A DNA stretch of 37,482 nucleotides, taken from CAYSLU01 sp964431965. Its GTDB lineage: Bacteria > Verrucomicrobiota > Kiritimatiellia > CAIKKV01 > CAYSLU01. Of this stretch, positions 14,258 to 22,593 are shown piece after piece. How positions within the stretch are numbered: position 1 is the stretch's first letter; each line of letters opens with the position of its first letter. The DNA lies in the NCBI GenBank assembly GCA_964431965.1, contig CAYSLU010000051.1, positions 1 to 37,482 on the forward strand, in the 5' to 3' direction. A model generated the notes under the pieces. That model had not been told where the DNA came from. It saw only the letters and a list, made by a program, of their open reading frames with translations, and made no database searches. Both the position numbers and the translations under genes were made by a program.

Positions 14258-15724
14258 ATGATCTATCCGACCGAGCGTGAATACGTGGCCTTGGCCCAGG
14301 ACTACAATCTGGTCCCGGTCTACCGCGAAACGCTCGCGGACCTCGAGACGCCCGTCTCCGTGCTCCAGCGGTTCGACCGCGGCGGGAACGTGTTCCTGCT
14401 CGAAAGCATGGAAGGCGGGGAAACGTGGGGCCGCTATTCCTTCGTCGGCGTCGATCCCCAGCTCTGGCTCGAAGTCGATCATGCCCACGGCCGGACCGGC
14501 CGCCTGGCCGACTTGCGCGGGATCTACCGCGACGTGCGCGTGGCCCCGGTGGTCGGCGTGCCGCGCTTCTTCGGCGGCGCCGTCGGCTTCCTCGGCTACG
14601 AGTCGATCGGCGAGTTCGAGCGCATGCCCCTGCCCAAGGCCCCGGCCGCCGGCGTCAACGTCCGGAGCCGCTTCCTCCGAGCGGATCGCATGATCGTCTT
14701 CGACAACGTGCGCCACACGGTCAAGATCGTGGTGTCGACCCGGCCGCACGAGGCGGCCTCGCCCGCCGAGGCTTACCGGTCCGCCGTCGCCGCGATCCGC
14801 GAGATCGAGGAAACGCTCGCCCGCCCGGCCCCGCCGCCCGCCGCCGCCCCCCACCCGGCCCCCGCGTTCCAGTCGAACATGACCGAGGATGACTTCTGCC
14901 GCATGGTGCTCCAGGCGAAGGACTACATCTACGCCGGGGACATCATCCAAGCCGTGCTCAGCCAGCGCTTCAGCGCCGCGAGCGACATCCCCCCGCTCCA
15001 GCTCTACCGCGCCCTGCGCCTGCTGAACCCGTCGCCCTACACGTTCTTCCTGCGCCTGAGCGGCCAGACGCTCGTGGGCTCGTCCCCCGAGGTGATGGTC
15101 CGCCTGACCGGGAACCGCATCGAGCTGCGCCCCATCGCGGGCACCCGTCCGCGCGGGGAGACCGAGCAGCGCGACCGGGAGCTCGCCGACGAACTGCTCT
15201 CCGACGAGAAGGAGAAGGCCGAGCACGTCATGCTGGTCGACCTCGGCCGCAACGACGTGGGCCGCGTCTCGGAGCCCGGCAGCGTCCAGGTGAGCGACTA
15301 CATGGTCATCGAGCGCTACAGTCACGTGATGCACATCGTGTCGCACGTGCAAGGCATCCTCCGGCGCGAGTTCGACGCCATGGACGTGCTGGCGGCGACA
15401 TTCCCGGCCGGCACGCTGAGCGGCGCGCCGAAGATCCGCGCCATGGAGATCATCCACGAGCTCGAGCCCGAGCCGCGGGGCGTGTACGGCGGCGCCGTGG
15501 GCTACGTCAGCTACGACGGCAACATGGACTTCGCCATCACGATCCGGACGCTCGACGTCACGCCCGGCCGCCTCTCGATCCAGGCCGGGGCGGGGATCGT
15601 GTACGACTCGGACCCGCGGCGGGAGTTTCAGGAGACGTGCCACAAGGCCCGCGCGCTGCGCCAGGCGGTGGCCCTCGCGGCGAACGGGCTGGATCTGGGG
15701 CGCCTGGGCGGGGCGCCGGAATGA
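14258..15724 (+). CDS. trpE: Anthranilate synthase component I
   Basis: It converts chorismate and ammonia (from TrpG) to anthranilate, the first committed step of tryptophan synthesis. The 488-aa length is normal. The chorismate-binding core shows SPYTFFLRL, SSPEVMVRL, RPIAGTRPRG, LLSDEKEKAEHVMLVDLGRND, FPAGTLSGAPKIRAMEII and the C-terminal IQAGAGIVYDSDP. An N-terminal LLESMEGGETWGRYSF segment corresponds to the LES-type tryptophan-binding loop of feedback-inhibited enzymes. ATG 14258 begins where family members begin, although the Shine-Dalgarno is weak. trpG and trpD follow. PabB is a relative, but the trpD neighbour makes TrpE the better call. Confidence 0.95.
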   Translation: MIYPTEREYVALAQDYNLVPVYRETLADLETPVSVLQRFDRGGNVFLLESMEGGETWGRYSFVGVDPQLWLEVDHAHGRTGRLADLRGIYRDVRVAPVVGVPRFFGGAVGFLGYESIGEFERMPLPKAPAAGVNVRSRFLRADRMIVFDNVRHTVKIVVSTRPHEAASPAEAYRSAVAAIREIEETLARPAPPPAAAPHPAPAFQSNMTEDDFCRMVLQAKDYIYAGDIIQAVLSQRFSAASDIPPLQLYRALRLLNPSPYTFFLRLSGQTLVGSSPEVMVRLTGNRIELRPIAGTRPRGETEQRDRELADELLSDEKEKAEHVMLVDLGRNDVGRVSEPGSVQVSDYMVIERYSHVMHIVSHVQGILRREFDAMDVLAATFPAGTLSGAPKIRAMEIIHELEPEPRGVYGGAVGYVSYDGNMDFAITIRTLDVTPGRLSIQAGAGIVYDSDPRREFQETCHKARALRQAVALAANGLDLGRLGGAPE

Positions 15725-15767
15725 GGCGCGCCCCGGCCTGGGCGCGCGGCGCGGAAGGACAACGGCC

Positions 15768-16358
<591 letters not shown>

Positions 16359-16360
16359 GA

Positions 16361-16395
16361 TTCAGGGTTCGGGGGGTCGGGGTTCAGGGTTCAGG
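16361..16395 (+). repeat. Short TTCAGGG/TTCGGGG tandem-like repeat between trpG and trpD
   Basis: Nearly all of this 35-bp stretch is built of imperfect 7-mers: TTCAGGG, TTCGGGG, a GGTCGGGG variant, TTCAGGG, then TTCAGG. It starts just after the trpG stop and ends about 20 bp before the trpD start. It is strongly G-biased on the coding strand and could adopt a G-quadruplex-like structure in mRNA or DNA. No function is evident. Confidence 0.6.
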
Positions 16396-16415
16396 CAGAG
16401 CCGGGAGCACGAACG

Positions 16416-17426
16416 ATGAAGCCATTTCTCCAGAAGATCCTCGACCGCCAGAACCTGTCCCAGGCCGAGACCGGAGAAGCCTTCGACCTCATCATGTCGG
16501 GCCAGGCCACGCCCGCGCAGCTCGGCGGGTTCCTGATCGCGCTGCGGATGAAGGGCGAAACCGTCGATGAAATCGCCGGCGCGGCCTCGGCCATGCGGCG
16601 GCACGCCGTGTTCGTCGATCCCCACGGCCTCCCCGTGATCGACACGTGCGGCACGGGCGGAGACGGGCTGCGCACGTTCAATATCTCGACGACCGCGGCC
16701 TTCGTCGTCGCCGGCGCCGGAGTGCCGGTCGCCAAGCACGGCAACCGCGCCATCAGCAGCCAGTGCGGCTCGGCCGATGTGCTGGCCCAGCTCGGGGTCA
16801 ACATCGAGGCCCCGCCCGAGATCATGGAGGCCTGCATCCAGGAGGCCGGGATCGGGTTCCTGTTCGCGCCCAAGCTGCACCCGGCCATGAAGCACGCCAT
16901 GGGGACCCGGCGCGAGCTCGCCGTCCGGACGATCTTCAACATGCTCGGGCCGCTCACGAATCCCGCCGGCGCCAAGGGGCAGGTGCTGGGCGTCTTTTCC
17001 CCCGAGCTCACCGAGCCGATCGCGAACGTGCTGCGCCTGCTCGGCAGCCGCCGCGCGTTCGTCGTGCACGGGCACGACGGGATGGACGAGCTCACGGTCA
17101 CCACCTCCTCACGCGTGAGCGAGCTCCGCGACGGCCGGGTCCGCACCTACGAGCTCGATGCCCTTCAGTACTTCGGCCGCCACGCCCAGCCCGAGGATCT
17201 GACGGGCGGCGATCCGACGATGAACGCCGACATCACGACCCGCATCCTCGCGGGCGAGACCGGCCCGAAGCGCGACATCGTCTGCCTCAACGCGGCCGCG
17301 GGCATCGTGGCCGGCGGCAAGGCGGCCGACCTGGCCGAGGGCCTGAAGAAAGCAGCCGAGTCGATCGACAGCGGCCGCGCCCGCGAAGCCCTCCGCAAGC
17401 TCGTCGCACGCTCCGCCGCGGTGTGA
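16416..17426 (+). CDS. trpD: Anthranilate phosphoribosyltransferase
   Basis: It transfers the phosphoribosyl group of PRPP to anthranilate, the second step of tryptophan synthesis. The 336-aa length is normal. It has the PRPP/anthranilate-binding segment DTCGTGGDGLRTFNIST, the KHGNRAISSQCGSADVLAQLG motif and a LGPLTNPAG segment, all diagnostic of TrpD. GGGAG lies ten bases upstream of ATG 16416. It is the third gene of a trpE-G-D cluster. trpC, trpF, trpB and trpA are not in the window, so the pathway is split. A hairpin follows the stop. Confidence 0.96.
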   Translation: MKPFLQKILDRQNLSQAETGEAFDLIMSGQATPAQLGGFLIALRMKGETVDEIAGAASAMRRHAVFVDPHGLPVIDTCGTGGDGLRTFNISTTAAFVVAGAGVPVAKHGNRAISSQCGSADVLAQLGVNIEAPPEIMEACIQEAGIGFLFAPKLHPAMKHAMGTRRELAVRTIFNMLGPLTNPAGAKGQVLGVFSPELTEPIANVLRLLGSRRAFVVHGHDGMDELTVTTSSRVSELRDGRVRTYELDALQYFGRHAQPEDLTGGDPTMNADITTRILAGETGPKRDIVCLNAAAGIVAGGKAADLAEGLKKAAESIDSGRAREALRKLVARSAAV

Positions 17427-17441
17427 ACAGCCGGCCCGGAG

Positions 17442-17461
17442 GGTCGGGCTCCGTCCCGACC
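17442..17461 (+). terminator. Hairpin after trpD, possible terminator
   Basis: A perfect 7-bp inverted repeat GGTCGGG/CCCGACC with a 6-base loop starts 15 bp after the trpD stop. No T-run follows, so it is either a weak or factor-assisted terminator, an mRNA 3' stabiliser, or a member of a short dispersed palindrome family. Confidence 0.4.
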
Positions 17462-17598
17462 GAGCGAAACGATGCCAAAGGGAAAGCCCATGGCCCCACC
17501 CGAAACCACCCCGGAATGATCTTGCGGCCGACACGCGCGTTTGCGAAGGTCCGAACACGGTCAAGCGGCCGGACGCGCCGCGCCGGGGAGGACGATCC

Positions 17599-18666
17599 AT
17601 GAAGAAGCGCTCTGCATCTCACGCCACGAAGCCGGGGCCGCTCTGGACCCATCCGAAGATCCAGGCCCTGCCGTTCGACCAGCCCGGACCGTTCGTCCGG
17701 ACCGCCAGCGGGGCCCTGCTCACCGTCGACGACCGGAACACGCTTTCGAGCCGCGACAACGGCCGGACATGGACGCCGCACCCGCTCTTCGCCTACGCGA
17801 GAAACGACAAGGAATACAAGATCAGCAATGAGCGCGTGCTGCTGCGCACCCGCCGGAACACGCTGATCGTCTCGTTCATGAACCTGAACGAGAAGGTCTG
17901 GCTGTGGCGGAACGAGATCAAGGACGCCCTGCCCGGCACGCGGCTTCCGCACTACGCGATGCGCAGCCTCGACAGCGGCCGCACGTGGCAGGACGCGACC
18001 CTGCTGCACGACGAATGGACCGGCGAGATCCGAAACGCCATCCAGACGAAGAGCGGGCGCGTCGTGATCTCGTCGATGAAGCTCCGCCACCATCCCGGCC
18101 GCCATACGGTGCTGACGTACTCGTCGGACGACGAGGGCGCGACCTGGGCCCCCAGCAACGTCATCGACCTCGGCGGCTGCGGCCACCACGGCGGCGTCAC
18201 CGAAGCGACTATCGAGGAGCTGCGCGACGGCCGGATCTGGATGCTGATCCGCACGAACTGGGGACGCTTCTGGCAGGCTTACTCGACCGATGACGGCCAG
18301 TCGTGGCGGGACATCCGCCCAACCGAGATCGAGGCCAGCAGCGCGCCGGGCCTGCTCAAGCGCCTGGCCAGCGGCCGCCTCATCCTCTGCTGGAACCGGC
18401 TCTACCCCGAGGGCACGCGCGAGTTCCCGCTCTCCGGCGGAGACGGGCTCTGGTCCGAGGTGCCGGTGTCCAACCACCGCGAGGAGCTGTCCATCGCATT
18501 CTCGGAAGACGACGGCCGGACATTCGGGGATCCGGTGGTGATTGCCCGCCGTCGACGCGCCTGGCTGTCCTACCCGCGCATCTTCGAGAACCGGCCGGGC
18601 GAGCTCTGGCTCACCACCATGCAGGGCGGCCTGCGCCTCATCGTCCGCGAGGCCGATTTCGTGTAA
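17599..18666 (+). CDS. Sialidase-like Asp-box (BNR repeat) protein
   Basis: A 355-aa predicted six-bladed beta-propeller. Five Asp-box motifs of the S-x-D-x-G-x-T-W type are visible: SSRDNGRTW, SLDSGRTW, SSDDEGATW, STDDGQSW and SEDDGRTF. Such proteins include exo-alpha-sialidases (GH33) and other glycan-acting propellers. A classical FRIP motif near the N-terminus is not clear, so sialidase activity is uncertain. There is no signal peptide, and the protein as called would be cytoplasmic. GGGGAGG precedes ATG 17599. It converges on the heparinase-like gene across a REP-like repeat, which suggests but does not prove a shared glycan-degrading role. Confidence 0.8.
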   Translation: MKKRSASHATKPGPLWTHPKIQALPFDQPGPFVRTASGALLTVDDRNTLSSRDNGRTWTPHPLFAYARNDKEYKISNERVLLRTRRNTLIVSFMNLNEKVWLWRNEIKDALPGTRLPHYAMRSLDSGRTWQDATLLHDEWTGEIRNAIQTKSGRVVISSMKLRHHPGRHTVLTYSSDDEGATWAPSNVIDLGGCGHHGGVTEATIEELRDGRIWMLIRTNWGRFWQAYSTDDGQSWRDIRPTEIEASSAPGLLKRLASGRLILCWNRLYPEGTREFPLSGGDGLWSEVPVSNHREELSIAFSEDDGRTFGDPVVIARRRRAWLSYPRIFENRPGELWLTTMQGGLRLIVREADFV

Positions 18667-18778
18667 GTCAGGCCACGGGCAACATCCGAAAGGGCTCGCA
18701 GGCCGGTGGGTGGCGAGGCCAGCCCAAGCGCCTGTCGTTTGCGCGCCGTCCGCCGGGCGACGGGGGTGGCGGACGTCG

Positions 18779-18817
18779 ACCCACCCCGCCCTTCGGGCAC
18801 CCCTCCAAGGAGGGGAT
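18779..18817 (-). repeat. REP-like double-hairpin repeat, copy 2 (inverted relative to copy 1)
   Basis: The reverse complement of this 39-bp element matches 109-148 throughout except for one base missing from the first loop. The hairpins are GCCC-TTC-GGGC (18788-18798) and CCCCTCC-AA-GGAGGGG (18800-18815). It lies between the convergent sialidase-like and heparinase-like genes, a typical REP location. A second palindrome, CCCCT/AGGGG (18840-18856), lies alongside inside the end of the heparinase-like gene. Confidence 0.75.
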
Positions 18818-18829
18818 GGCCCCAACGCC

Positions 18830-20839
18830 CTATAAGGGTCCCCTCCCTGCAAGGGGCGGCGAGGCGGGGAGCGGGCTCTGGCCGGACAGCAGCAGCATTC
18901 CCGGTTGATCGGCCACGCCGGCGCAATACGGGAAGCAGTAGGTGCCGTCGACGGCCACTCCGTGTTCGACGCCGGACGCATCGCGCGCGACGTGGACCAT
19001 CGCCGCGTCCGTGTCGAACCGCTCGCGCTGTCCCAGCCCGATGTCGAGCCGGTATCCCCACGTGAGGTCGTCCGTTCGGCCGTCCGGCCAGGACAGGCGC
19101 AGGCTCCCCGGCGCGACCAGCGTGGCCGCCCGACCCTCCGCGCGCACGTCCGGCGCGGCCGGGCCGCGGTATGGCACCAGCACGGAGACAAACTCCGCGC
19201 GCGCCCCGCGCATCGGAGCCAGCGAAAGGCACAGCTGGGGGGCCGCGATCGGATCCCCGCAGTTCGGGACATCCTCCCCGTGCCGCACGCGCAGGCGCGA
19301 CACGAAGCCGCGCGGCGGATCGTCCTCGCCCTCGTGGACGGCGGATGCCCAGCCGTCGGGCAGCACCGGGAACAGCATCAGCAGGTTGGCGTCGGCGTGG
19401 CCGGTCGTCAGCCGCCGGGCGGCGGCATCCCACCGGGCGGGACCCGGCCCGAGCTGCCAGTTGCTCTCCAGCAGCGGGGCCTGGTCGGGCGGCTCCGCGC
19501 GATCGGGCGCGCGCACAAAGCTGTCGATCACCACGATCGCCCGGCCGTGAACCCAAAGCAGGCACCGATGATGGCTCACCCAGAGCCCGGGCCCGAGGTC
19601 GCCCGCGCAGACCATGCTCAGCCGGCCCGGGTGGAACGTGCCTTCGTAGTCCGAGAGGACGAGATCGTAGCCGTCGGCTCCTCGGTGCTCGGCCCGGGTC
19701 GGGTTGGTCTGCGCCTGGTTCCACCCGTTCAGGTTCAGCGTGCTGTGCGCGCGCGTCGACCGCCCGTAGTTCCCGAGCGGCGAGTCCGCGTACTCGAAGA
19801 CACCCGGGTCGGCCAGCAGCGTGCGCCCGTACGCATGGAGCTGGAGGCTGTTGCGCGAATAGTGACAATGGCCCTCGCCCCAGCGGGTCGCGTCGAACGT
19901 CAGGTACACGCCCTCCGAATCCCACGTGTCGCGCAGGATCGCCTGGCCCGCGTCGGGGAACCAGCCGCGCGGCGCCGGCAGTCCCGCCGGCAGCCCGGCC
20001 TCGCGCCGGAACCGATCGCGGTCGCGCCGCTCGGCGTCGGGCCGGCCGCCGGAGAGCCAGCCGCGCGAGTCGTGGAGCCCGTTCTCGGTCCCGTTCGGCC
20101 GGTTGCAGAACAGCGCGTAGTCCCACATGGCCGCCAGCCGCTCCGCCGGCACCCGGAGCCCGAGCTCCGGCAGCGCCCGCGCCATCCGCCAGAGCACGGT
20201 GAGCTCCTGCGTCATCCAGACGTGGTAATGCGGATTCCGCTCGCGGTGGCTGCCGTCCGGGTTGATCTGCCGGTGGACCGCGTCGTTCAGCGCGCGGACG
20301 GCCAGCCCCTGCCAGCGCGGCGCCTCGGCCTGGCCGTCCAGGAGCAGGCTGACCTTGAGCAGGTTCGCAGCGTCGGCCACCCGCCAGTTCATGCTCGCGG
20401 GACAGAGCCGGCCCGAAAGCCGCTCGCCCAGCCGCACCGCGCCCGACAGCAGGCGGTCGCCGCACGCGGCGTCAAACGCGGCGCTGTCCAGCAGCCAGCC
20501 CAGACAGCTCAGCCACCCCTGCAGGCGGACGGCCTGCGTCAGCGACGGCAGGGCGAAGTTGGCGGCCTCGGACACGAGGATCTCCGCCTCGTAGGCCGTT
20601 CGCGCCGCCCGGGCGTAGCGCTCGTCGCGCGTGGCCGCCCAGCCGGCCGCCAGCGATCGGATCACTCCGGCAAACGGCAGGGGCCCCGGCGCGGGACGGC
20701 CCGCCATGACCGGCTCGAGAAGAGATGCCAGCTCCGGTGTCCATTTCGGCAGGCCCCAGTAGGGAACCTCCTTCCCCCATCCGATCAGGTCGCGCAGCCG
20801 CGACCACTGCCCGCGGTATCGCTCGGTCGGCGTCGTCAT
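18830..20839 (-). CDS. Heparinase II/III-like polysaccharide lyase family protein
   Basis: A 669-aa protein with an N-terminal alpha-helical toroid (repeated helices, e.g. LNDAVHRQINPDGSHRERNP). A heparinase II/III-type beta-sandwich domain follows, recognised by ILRDTWDSEGVYLTFDATRWG, GHCHYSRNSLQLHAYGRTLLADPG and STRAHSTLNLNG. Family members cleave uronic-acid-containing polysaccharides such as heparin or alginate; the substrate here is unknown. I chose ATG 20839, preceded by GAGGGGAG, over an upstream in-frame start at 20899. No signal peptide is visible. The final 15 or so residues (SPLPASPPLAGRGPL) are encoded by GC-rich repeat DNA and look like an acquired tail. Confidence 0.85.
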   Translation of the reverse strand: MTTPTERYRGQWSRLRDLIGWGKEVPYWGLPKWTPELASLLEPVMAGRPAPGPLPFAGVIRSLAAGWAATRDERYARAARTAYEAEILVSEAANFALPSLTQAVRLQGWLSCLGWLLDSAAFDAACGDRLLSGAVRLGERLSGRLCPASMNWRVADAANLLKVSLLLDGQAEAPRWQGLAVRALNDAVHRQINPDGSHRERNPHYHVWMTQELTVLWRMARALPELGLRVPAERLAAMWDYALFCNRPNGTENGLHDSRGWLSGGRPDAERRDRDRFRREAGLPAGLPAPRGWFPDAGQAILRDTWDSEGVYLTFDATRWGEGHCHYSRNSLQLHAYGRTLLADPGVFEYADSPLGNYGRSTRAHSTLNLNGWNQAQTNPTRAEHRGADGYDLVLSDYEGTFHPGRLSMVCAGDLGPGLWVSHHRCLLWVHGRAIVVIDSFVRAPDRAEPPDQAPLLESNWQLGPGPARWDAAARRLTTGHADANLLMLFPVLPDGWASAVHEGEDDPPRGFVSRLRVRHGEDVPNCGDPIAAPQLCLSLAPMRGARAEFVSVLVPYRGPAAPDVRAEGRAATLVAPGSLRLSWPDGRTDDLTWGYRLDIGLGQRERFDTDAAMVHVARDASGVEHGVAVDGTYCFPYCAGVADQPGMLLLSGQSPLPASPPLAGRGPL

Positions 20840-21063
20840 GCTCAACTCCCCTCGGCGTCGTGCGGGCTCTGACCCGGCGCCATCCCCGCGTCGGCCCATT
20901 CATCCGCCGCTGCCTCGGTGATGGCGCGGCGTGGTTCGGGAGCATGGTCGTGCTCCAGAACCCGCAGCGCATGTAGTGTCCACGCCCCGTGGCCGGTTGC
21001 AAGGACAGTGTTCGACTCGAGCGCGGGGCCTTGGCCGGCACGATTCACTCGCGGCTCCATCAA

Positions 21064-21114
21064 GGCCGGGCGGTATCGGGTCGCCGTCGCGCGCTGGCGC
21101 GCGAACGCCCGGCC
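21064..21114 (-). terminator. Nested inverted repeat just after the radical SAM gene
   Basis: A perfect 9-bp inverted repeat, GGCCGGGCG (21064-21072) with CGCCCGGCC (21106-21114), encloses a second perfect 8-bp one, TCGCGCGC (21087-21094) with GCGCGCGA (21097-21104). It abuts the stop codon of the leftward radical SAM gene. No U-run follows. It most likely acts as a terminator or 3' stabiliser. Confidence 0.5.
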
Positions 21115-22593
21115 CTACACCACGTGGTGCTCGCAGATCTTGCGGAAGTGGTAGCCGTAGATCGCCAGGATGACGGCCTCGGGGATAAGACGCGGGCGAC
21201 GGAACTGGGTCCACAGCAGGAGCTTCCAGTACGGCCAGCGCCCGGACCCCACGATGCCGATCCGGTAGAAGGACCGCAGGAGCGCGAGCACGTGCGAGAA
21301 CTGGAACCGCCCGCGAACGCGGGGCGGGCGGTACTCGCGCAGGAATGTCCGGAGGCGGCGGTAATAGTTCTCGGGCGCGTAGATGTGCTCCAGTATCCGC
21401 CGGTAGCCGGCCTTCAGCGCGTCGAGGCTCATCGCCGGGACGATGTTGGTCGTCCCATCCACATTGTCGCCCGAGGATTCCGCGCACAGCCGGCCCTCCT
21501 TCGCCATGCGCGCGTACAGCCGCGTTCCGGCCGGGGCCTGAAGCAGGCCGACCATGGCCGTGACGATTCCGCTCCGCTGGATGAAGTCGATCTGCCGCTG
21601 GAAGATGGACGGCCGATCATGATCGAATCCGACAATGAACCCGCCCTGCACCTGAAGCCCGGCCCGCTGGATGCGCTTCACATCCTCGATCAGGTCCCGG
21701 TTCCCGTTCTGGAGCTTGCTGCACTCGGCGAGGCAGCTCTCGTCCGGGGTTTCGATGCCGATGAAGACTTTGTTGAAGCCCGCCTCGACCATCAGGCTCA
21801 TCAGGGAGCCGTCATCGGCCAGGTTGATGGATGCCTCGGTGTAGAACACGTTTCCGACCTTGCCCTTCCTCCACGCGATCAAGGCCGGAAGGAGGTCGGC
21901 TTTCAGGAACGGCTTGTTCCCGATGAAGTTGTCGTCGACGAAGAAGACATCGCCGCGCCACCCCAGGTCGTACAGGCTGTCGAGCTCCGCGATGATCTGC
22001 CGCGACGCCTTCATTCGGACGCGATGGCCGAGCAGGGCCGTGACATTGCAGAAGTCACAGTTGAACGGACAGCCGCGCGAAAACTGAACGCTCATGCTGG
22101 CATAGCGCTTGAGATCGAGCAGGTCCCACCGCGGCGCAGGCACCTGCCCCAGGTCTGCAAACTGCGCGGACGAGTAGATGCGCTGCGGCTGGCCCTGCGC
22201 CAGGTCCGCGAGAAAGAGCGGCAGCGTCAGCTCGGCCTCATTCAGGACGAAGTGGTCCACGTCCGCGAACTCGGCGTGCTCGCTGTTGAACAGCGGCCCG
22301 CCCGCCACGACCCGGAGCCCCGCCCCCTTGCACCGGGCTATGATCTGACGCGCCGGCTCCCGCTGGACCACCATGGCGCTGACGAACGCGCAGTCCGCCC
22401 ACGCGAGGTCCCCGTCCGTGAGCCCGCGGACGTTCGTATCCACGAGGCGCAGCGTCCACTCCTTCGGCAGCATGGCCGCAACGGTCAGCAATCCCAAGGG
22501 CGGCAGCGCGGATCGCTTGCCCACGAACTCGAGCGCGTGCTTGAAGCTCCAGAACGTGTCCGGAAACTCGGGGTAGATCAGCAGGATATTCAT
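21115..22593 (-). CDS. B12-binding-type radical SAM protein with DUF4070-like C-terminus
   Basis: A 492-aa protein. The N-terminal third (MNILLIYPEFPDTFW, then GGPLF) is a cobalamin-binding-like Rossmann domain. The radical SAM 4Fe-4S cysteines Cys175, Cys179 and Cys182 lie in SRGCPFNCDFC. The C-terminal third (GGFIVGFDHD, GLLQAPAGTRLYARM) resembles the DUF4070 region found after the SAM barrel in HpnR-like hopanoid methylases and relatives. The substrate is unknown; methylation or rearrangement of a lipid or other unreactive carbon is a family-based guess. ATG 22593 overlaps the stop of the upstream histidine-kinase gene (ATGA), so it is translationally coupled to a sensor kinase. The start choice discards 60 upstream in-frame codons that overlap the kinase receiver domain. 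Confidence 0.88.
   Translation of the reverse strand: MNILLIYPEFPDTFWSFKHALEFVGKRSALPPLGLLTVAAMLPKEWTLRLVDTNVRGLTDGDLAWADCAFVSAMVVQREPARQIIARCKGAGLRVVAGGPLFNSEHAEFADVDHFVLNEAELTLPLFLADLAQGQPQRIYSSAQFADLGQVPAPRWDLLDLKRYASMSVQFSRGCPFNCDFCNVTALLGHRVRMKASRQIIAELDSLYDLGWRGDVFFVDDNFIGNKPFLKADLLPALIAWRKGKVGNVFYTEASINLADDGSLMSLMVEAGFNKVFIGIETPDESCLAECSKLQNGNRDLIEDVKRIQRAGLQVQGGFIVGFDHDRPSIFQRQIDFIQRSGIVTAMVGLLQAPAGTRLYARMAKEGRLCAESSGDNVDGTTNIVPAMSLDALKAGYRRILEHIYAPENYYRRLRTFLREYRPPRVRGRFQFSHVLALLRSFYRIGIVGSGRWPYWKLLLWTQFRRPRLIPEAVILAIYGYHFRKICEHHVV

Noticed and set aside
16361..16395. Possible CRISPR-like or tandem array
   Set aside because: The units are only 7 bp with no spacers, and no cas genes are present.
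20842..21063. A 73-codon minus-strand frame in the gap before the heparinase-like gene (residues such as ESNTVLATGHGAWTLHALRV)
   Set aside because: It lacks a ribosome site, begins at the nested inverted repeat and matches nothing I recognise. It might be a remnant of a broken gene, but it is not supported enough to annotate.
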